From NCBI RefSeq assembly GCF_958979055.1, contig NC_084888.1:4606001-4670000 (forward strand): a DNA stretch of 64,000 nucleotides, given 5' to 3'. Position 1 is the stretch's first letter. Every line of letters starts with the position of its first letter. Source of the DNA: Alnus glutinosa (Eukaryota > Streptophyta > Magnoliopsida > Fagales > Betulaceae). The position numbers and the translations under genes were made by a program. The notes under the pieces were generated by a model. The model was not told the origin of the DNA, ran no database searches, and was given only the letters and a program-made list of their open reading frames with translations. Shown in pieces: positions 57,744-64,000 of this stretch.

Positions 57744-57871
57744 GATCCTTACACTCACTGTGCACAACAAGGCCACAACAACAAGGTACAATGGAGTGAG
57801 GCCCACACATGAACCCCACTCTATTGTGCCTTGTTGTTGTGGTTTTGTTGTGCATTGTGAGTGTTTTGATC
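57744..57871. mobile_element. Near-perfect 128-bp hairpin MITE
   Basis: The arms GATCCTTACACTCACTGTGC and CACAACAACAAGG pair with CCTTGTTGTTGTGG and GCATTGTGAGTGTTTTGATC around a short loop (about 57797-57815). A transcript would fold into a long hairpin of roughly 55 pairs. No coding content; target duplication unclear. Confidence 0.8.
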
Positions 57872-59617
57872 ATTTCCTTAGTTAAAATTTGACAAAAGAC
57901 ACAGATCAATGATATTGGATATGTAAAAGAACATTTTTTAGATGGGAAAGTTCTTAATCTTTTGATCATCTTGATATTTGGTAAACATGACATATATAGG
58001 AATAAAATCAGACTATGGATTTGGCAAAATACTAAGAGTGTGTTTGGCACTGCAATTTTACAGATAAAAAAATGTTATTTTAAACCAAATATCAAAAAAT
58101 GTAAAGTTTTGAGATTTGAAAATGTAGTAAAATTTGATGGTTATTTTTAAAAAATGCATAATTTTAAATATCAAACTGTAATTTACCGAACACTTACCTG
58201 TATTTTTAAAAATTAAATTTTAAAATTCAATATTTTAAAATCATAAATTCAAACTGTCGCTAAGTTTATAAAAAACTATAAGTAGTAGTGAAATTCTTTA
58301 AAAGATTCTTAATCCTAACGCATTTATACTCCTTAAACTTCGATAGAGGCATAGGGCAGTACTCTACGTAATTTATCCCTACAAACAAACTTGTATGGAA
58401 GGAACATTTGGGCTGCTGGAAATCGGACGAATTGGCTCATTTAAGACCCTTTTGCATATTTTTTTAAGGCAGCATTCGACTCTGCAAGGCTGCAACATCT
58501 CGTAGAATAATAACCCCTCTTTTGCAATGATTACAGCAAAACAGAGAAGGCAGTATTCTCTGCAACATCTCCTGGAATAATAAAAATAACCCACAAAAAA
58601 GAGAAGGCACATTCCGTGCTATACAGTATACAGTATATCCCTGATCATGTCAATTCAAGAGCAGAAGCGAATCAAGCATGTGCTGGGCTAGACCAATAAG
58701 AATGCTAGTACGTGGCTCAGAGAAAAACAATCATATTTGTACCTGATTCGGTCCAACTGCTGATCAAAAAAAGCATTACAGACGGCCAATGAGGATAAGC
58801 TTAGCTATAGCTAGCTCTTTTTAGCTCTCTAGGACAAACATGGCACTACTCCACCACAACCTTTAGCCGTTTTGGGGTAGGGATAACGGAAAGTGGGTGG
58901 AAGTAACAATAATGACCCACGATTACCAAAATGAATTTCAGTCTCATTTATATATATATATATATATATATAAGAGAAGGACAGAGCAATAATATTATTC
59001 TTGTCATCATTTCTGTTACGTGTGCTCGGAAAAAGTCCATGCTTAAGCCTGTGAGCGACGCTCGGAGGATAAGATGACCTTTACAATCCTTAACACGTGT
59101 CCGTAACTTACACGGGAAGCTAGGTGTGCTCTCACCTGCCCATCACCTCTAACACCGTCATCTCCTCCTCTCATATTCACCTTCAACTTAATTTTCCTCC
59201 TCAAACAAAATGGATAAATAAATAAATCACAATTTATAATTCAGGATATTTTCAAAAGATACAAATAAATAAAAATTGTTAAGAATATAGAAAAATAAAA
59301 TTACTGACTGTGATCAGAGCAGAGGAAACAGACACAAAACTCAGGGGACTAAAGGGAATGAGAATTGAACTTTGTTTATTGATCAGCTGTTTGTTCTTTC
59401 TCACGAGAATTTTTTGCAATTTTTTGGCAGAGCCGTACAAGGAACAAACAGAGAGCTAGAGCGCTTCTTCTACCTCATAAAAGAGAGCTAGCTGTACATG
59501 TACGCCAAAAGCAAAGGGAAGAGAATTTGAGAGAAAAATAAAATAACGCAAAGAGCTCTAGAGAAAAGCTTAAACTAATTGAATTGGAAGTAGCTGGAAA
59601 AGTCACTTTGTTTCTCT
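57872..59617. other. Spacer downstream of the KRP gene
   Basis: Contains a probable MITE at about 58033-58195 (GAGTGTGTTTGGCACTGCAA against an inverted copy ending GAACACTTA) and a (TA)n tract (58950-58971). The last 200 bases are likely KRP 3' UTR. No other gene supported. Confidence 0.45.
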
Positions 59618-60783
59618 TCATGGCTCTAATCGAACCCACTCGTAGCGTCCTTCCAAGGGCAGGTCGTTGACAATATCATAATTGTACCTGCAACGAATTT
59701 CAGAGTTTCAAACTCTTCAATTGAATGTCCAGCGTTTGGCTACCAAAAAACCGTCGGAAAAAAAAGAAAACTTCAACGCTTCTAAGTTTCTCTTTTATTT
59801 TACGACGAAGAAAAAGAGAGACGAAAGTAGTGCTTCTTTGCGAACTTACTTTTCCATGAACTGTTTCTGCATGTCCTTCTCGGCGTCGGCGAAGAATTCT
59901 TCGATCTCGGACTGCGTTGGCTTCTGCTTCTTCTCCGCCGCTGATCTGCAGCTAGAATTCGCCTCGGTTGGCCGAGCCGTTGAATCCAGGTCGTCCGATT
60001 CTGCTCGAAGCTCGCTCGACGGCGTCGTTTCTCTCCTGCCAGAAGATGCCATACACGAAAGAGGAAAATTAAGAGACATACATATATACTTTTAAATACA
60101 CGTATTTATTGTACGTAGGAGATATATAATTTGAAACCGAAGGAAATTAAATTGAAACAGACGTTTTGGTATCACACTTTTTTGAATTTCGAATTTCAAG
60201 TGCCGTGACGAAAAGAGTTCCAAGGATTTCAGATATTCAATTATTAAAGTATTTATTGAAAACCTTTCTCTGCAGCAACTATACGTGGATGTTTCAACCT
60301 CAGCATTTCCATCCTGCAAACATTAAATTCAGGATTAAACAACAACAAAAAAATTGAAATAAAGAGCAGCAATTAAAGCGAGATGAACCGAAAGTTCTTG
60401 AACAAATTGAATTTATCACAGAATTCAATTTTCACCTGCAGATCTACGAATTCGCTTCTCTTCTCCTCCTCCGAGAGCAGCGAGCTCGATCCGTTACTCG
60501 AGCAACACGATGTCGTCGCATCGTGATCGGAGCTAGGGCTGGAGCACCGACGTTCCTCCATCGTCTCCGGCGTGATCGTCAGGCCTCTCCGGGTCCTTAG
60601 TTGAACACAAGACGAGGAAGACGTCGGCGACGATAACTTTAGTTCCCTGGCAGCATTGAGCTTCCTCTTCTTCGTCTTGGTCGCTGAGTTCGCGGTCGCC
60701 ATGGCTAGAGGCGCTCGAGCCCTGGTCTTCACACCCACCGGAGCCACGTCCATCACTGCAATCTCCCTACACTTCCTCACCAT
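59618..60783 (-). CDS. KRP: Cyclin-dependent kinase inhibitor, ICK/KRP family
   Basis: Exons on the minus strand: 60783-60436, 60313-60264, 60035-59850 and 59687-59618, all GT-AG and in phase, giving 217 residues. The N-terminus MVRKCREIAVMD is shared by several KRPs and is followed by a basic stretch with a nuclear-signal-like TKTKKRKL. The middle is Ser-rich (possible phosphorylation and turnover region). Exons 3-4 encode the signature C-terminus: PTQSEIEEFFADAEKDMQ, then KYNYDIVNDLPLEGRYEWVR ending LEP. This C-terminal motif binds CDKA and D-type cyclins, so the protein should restrain cell division and endoreduplication in the nucleus. All defining residues are present and the length is typical (KRPs are about 190-290 residues), so the gene looks functional. 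The start is the conserved family start. A G-box lies about 270 bp upstream. Confidence 0.95.
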
Positions 60784-61052
60784 CGCTCTCTGCTCTAACT
60801 TTCCGTGTGTTTTTTCTTTTTCGTTGGTTTCAGAGAGCGAGAGACAGAGTATCTGTGTGTATTGGGGTTTGATGGTGATGGTGATGATGACCAGTCCGTT
60901 CAACGGTTCGGATGGGTTTTTAGATTTTAAGGGGGTGGTCCAGTCTCCGTGTAATTGTGATGGGGAATCTCTAAACGGGAAATTTGACGGCGCCGTTATG
61001 CGGATCGTGGGCCGAAGAGGTTTGGCCCGAACGTTTTGCCAGTGGGTATGCG

Positions 61053-61060
61053 CCACGTGG
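61053..61060. promoter_or_regulatory. G-box palindrome upstream of KRP
   Basis: CCACGTGG lies about 270 bp upstream of the KRP start codon. A TGGGCC (site II-like) motif is nearby at about 61008. Both are common in promoters of plant cell-cycle and growth genes; use here is inferred from position only. Confidence 0.4.
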
Positions 61061-61064
61061 ATCC

Positions 61065-61890
61065 GATCCTATTTTAGTTTGAAGTTAGGAATTCCGATTG
61101 GCGGAATTGTTGTGCACAAATCCGAATTACTCGTGGATCCAATCAATTCCACAAAAATGCCGTAAATTAGTTTTGGAGTAATGCTAAGAATTAAATTCTT
61201 ATTTAATTAGGTTGATGTCTGTAAGCCCTTCCATTCGTTATTGTTTAGAAAATTAAAAAAAAATAAAAAAAATAATTTCCACACTAATTTAATAAAATAA
61301 AAATATAGTACGTAGCATTACTCAGAATTTTAATTTTTGTACGTGCATTAACCCTTGCTTTTTTTTTCTTTTTTTCTTTTTTTCAAGGATTAGCTTAAGT
61401 ATTTTAAAATACACTTTTTTTTTTTTTTTTACTGCACATGGACGAACTTTTTTTTTTTCTTTCCAAATGTACCTAGATTTGATTAAAAAATAAAATAAAA
61501 TTAAAATAATCCAAAATTTAAACGATAAATAAACTTTTGTTTAAAATAAAATATATCATATATTGTGAAACAGATGAATTGTGAAATATTGGCTGTGTTT
61601 GTCAAAATATTGTATTCATTTATTTTTTATTTTTAGTTTGAATTTATCATTTTTGTCAAATACATTAACAAACAACACAATATTGTACATTTTTTTTTTT
61701 TCAAAATACAAAATTCTTTTTATAAAATTTTAGAATAATGTTAGAAATTACATTTTTATCACACAACGATGTTGACATGACAGCCTCAACCAACTCTTAG
61801 ATTACTCATTGTTAAAAAAAAAAAAAATTAAAAATATAAGAGTTAATTTAAACTGTTACATCAGAATTGTGAAATAGTTATGAGATAAAA
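61065..61890. other. Spacer without a gene
   Basis: AT-rich with T and A homopolymers. Nothing coding or bounded seen apart from the MITE that follows. Confidence 0.4.
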
Positions 61891-62072
61891 GAGTAATGCT
61901 ACACATCATCCCCTTGTCCTCCTTTTATCCCCCCAAAATTGATGTGGCTCTTAAAATCACCATTGAATTTTTGATATATCACTCTTGGATTTTGATCCAA
62001 TAGTGATTTTAAGAGCTACATCAATTTTGGGAGGGCAAAAGGAGGACAATGGGATGATGTGTAGCATTACTC
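61891..62072. mobile_element. MULE-type MITE with 9-bp target duplication
   Basis: 182-bp near-palindrome with termini GAGTAATGCTACACATCATC and GATGATGTGTAGCATTACTC. An exact 9-bp duplication, GAGATAAAA, flanks it (61882-61890 and 62073-62081), the size made by Mutator-like transposases. The inner arms also pair (AATTGATGTGGCTCTTAAAA with TTTTAAGAGCTACATCAATT). No coding content. Related ends occur at 12280-12447. Confidence 0.9.
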
Positions 62073-62081
62073 GAGATAAAA

Positions 62082-63251
62082 ATATACATAATTTCTAACA
62101 ATATTCAAAATTGTATTACTTTACTATAAGAATATTTGACAAAAACTATGTTTAACTTTTGCAAGGGCATGTAGCCACAACAACAGCCAAGGGTGGCCGA
62201 CAACAACCTCAATTTACAATGTACTCTATATAAAACATTTTCTCAAATATACATCACACTAAAATACACTTTTAGAAACACTTTCTATCTTTATATCACA
62301 TCTAAACACTTTTTTTAAAAAAATAAAATAAAAAAAATACAAAACACTTACCTTACATTAACATCCATAACCGTCATATTTTTCTATCAGTTTGAATATC
62401 ATCTACTGGTTGAAGAGATAGATTGCTGAGATAGTAAAAAAGGTAAGCTAGGGTTGGGCTAAAGATGAGATTTGGAACTTACAAAGTTATAATGATCGAA
62501 TACAAAGAATTAAAGTGATTGAATTTGTTATCTTAAAAAACAATTAAGTAGTTTAGACCATTTTTTTTTAAAAAAAAAAAAAAAAAAATTAACACCATCT
62601 AACATATGATAATGTAATATGCTAGAAGCACCCGATCGACAAAGTTGTCTTGCCCTCGCCTTTAGTATTCTATCGATATATCATATACCAATATATAGAA
62701 CCTCAATGAACTATTAAAATACAAAATATATATACATAATTAACTCTAAATTAGAGATAGATCTTCGATCAATTGGAAGAACAATTTGGCTCTGTTTGTT
62801 AATGTTTTTTAGATGGTACTTTTTGTTTTTGTTCTAAAAAAATGTTGTGTTTTAACATAAAGTTAAAGTAAAAGTGTACAAACAGTTACGGTTGTGATTA
62901 TTGTCTCTTAAATGTGACCGCAATTGTCTTAGGCGGTTATCACTTTTAAATAGCTGCATCCACCTCACTAGGTCTGGTTAGCGGTTACCCGCTAACTAGC
63001 CGTTATTGAAGCTAGGCCAAACCGCCCCGCTAACCACCAGTCAAATAATGTGCATGTTTGGCATCTTTTTGGTGTTTTGGACGTCTTTTTATGTCTCTTT
63101 TAATGGCCTATTTTAGATGGTTTTAGGCAAATTTCAGTGTTTTACAAGAGATAGAGTTTGTCTCTCCTTGCTTTTCCATATTCTAAAGTGCTTCTCGTCA
63201 AAAAGTAAGAAACAAAACAGTTACTAAAATCTCATCTTTCATGCTCTAGGA

Positions 63252-63292
<41 letters not shown>

Positions 63293-64000
63293 AGCAACCT
63301 GTGGTATATACATCAGAATTTCATGTAGAACCTAGGATCGATATCACTAAACATTCTGCTGTATAGAATATCTCTCCTCCAATTGGAGTACTTTGATGAT
63401 CCACTGTTTCAACTTTCTTGTCAAATGGACCTTGAGGGATTCCAAAAAGAAGTGTGGGAAACATCTGTCACTGGCATTAATCACAGAAAAAGAAATAGGA
63501 GAAATGGCCTTCATTTGGAAGGCTAGCTAGCTATGCATACACAATGGCCCTTGGCAGAACAATATTGGATGGTGGGACTACCCGATTATACATGCCATGT
63601 TCAGCTAGCATTCATAAAGAACATAGAATCAACAAATCTCTTTTAAATAGCTATGTAAATATTATTTTAATATAATTAAAATTCAGAGTATGTTTTATCC
63701 TGATTAATGTTGTCACAGTCAATACTAAAGGGTATAAAACGGCAAACATATATAGAAGATTTGGTAATATATGCTCTTGCACGTGGGGAATTTTCATCCA
63801 ACAATTTTTGCCACATCTTAAAAAAACGATGTCGTTTTGGTAATATATATTATGTATGAGGGTAGCTAATTTTTGCTACCAAAATAATTATGCGGTTAGC
63901 GGTTAATATATAACCCACTTTCCTGTACGTAAACCTTTAAGTAAAAGTAATTTTGTCTTTTTGGTTATTTATTAATATTTTTGTTTTGAAAAAAGAAAAA
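62082..64000. other. Terminal spacer, no gene supported
   Basis: AT-rich DNA with a (TA)n tract at 63252-63290. GCGGTTAC/GTAACCGC-rich lines near 62910-63020 include the palindrome GTTAGCGGTTACCCGCTAAC and may be a decayed hAT end. No coding frame with a recognisable domain. Confidence 0.4.

Noticed and set aside
60656-61165. 169-codon plus-strand frame over the KRP first exon and promoter
   Set aside because: Antisense to KRP exon 1; the minus-strand protein has all family motifs.

Overview
This window is nuclear DNA from a flowering plant, most likely a woody eudicot of rosid type. The signs are spliced genes with GT-AG introns and T-rich 3' splice regions, plant-only families (KRP inhibitor, B3 factor, DETOXIFICATION transporter, At3g27390-like membrane protein), AT-rich spacers, many (TA)n and (CT)n tracts, and a heavy load of plant transposable elements. 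The species cannot be named from the sequence alone.

Layout from left to right. 1-2430: a minus-strand gene for a large low-complexity and coiled-coil protein (MOS1/trichohyalin-like), cut by the window edge, with a 5' UTR intron. 2700-8500: a gene-free stretch with a decayed LTR relic, a tandem duplication split by a short LINE tail, and a 418-bp inverted-repeat element. 8762-11421: a seven-exon gene for a 208-residue protein resembling only the second half of a DEAD-box helicase. 14059-15736: a MATE transporter gene with one frameshift and one in-frame stop. 19043-19606: an intronless calmodulin-like gene with four EF-hands. 21372-27142: a transposon block made of a probable solo LTR, then a 5'-truncated LINE with a deleted Ty1-copia element inside it. 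27350-27640: a small EF-hand gene. 28808-29835: a 1-kb LINE-like retroposon. 33599-34194: a two-exon gene for a small plant-specific protein. 36012-41050: a minus-strand B3-domain gene with a long, transposon-filled intron. 42109-45133: nested elements (solo LTR inside a MITE; a hAT element carrying a receptor-kinase fragment inside a retroposon). 46294-47011: a 718-bp foldback element. 48312-52572: a nine-exon membrane-protein gene related to At3g27390. 54122-57871: a triplicated 190-bp repeat, a non-autonomous CACTA element and a hairpin MITE. 59618-60783: a minus-strand four-exon CDK inhibitor (ICK/KRP) gene. 61891-62072: a MULE-type MITE.

The genes do not form a pathway. They look like ordinary, unrelated plant genes spaced 3-8 kb apart, with the spacers filled by transposons. 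Many insertions still show both target-site duplications, so their order can be read from nesting alone. The most unusual object is the 1,021-bp hAT-type element at 44003-45023. It has an exact 8-bp target duplication and carries a broken piece of an EMS1-like leucine-rich-repeat receptor kinase.
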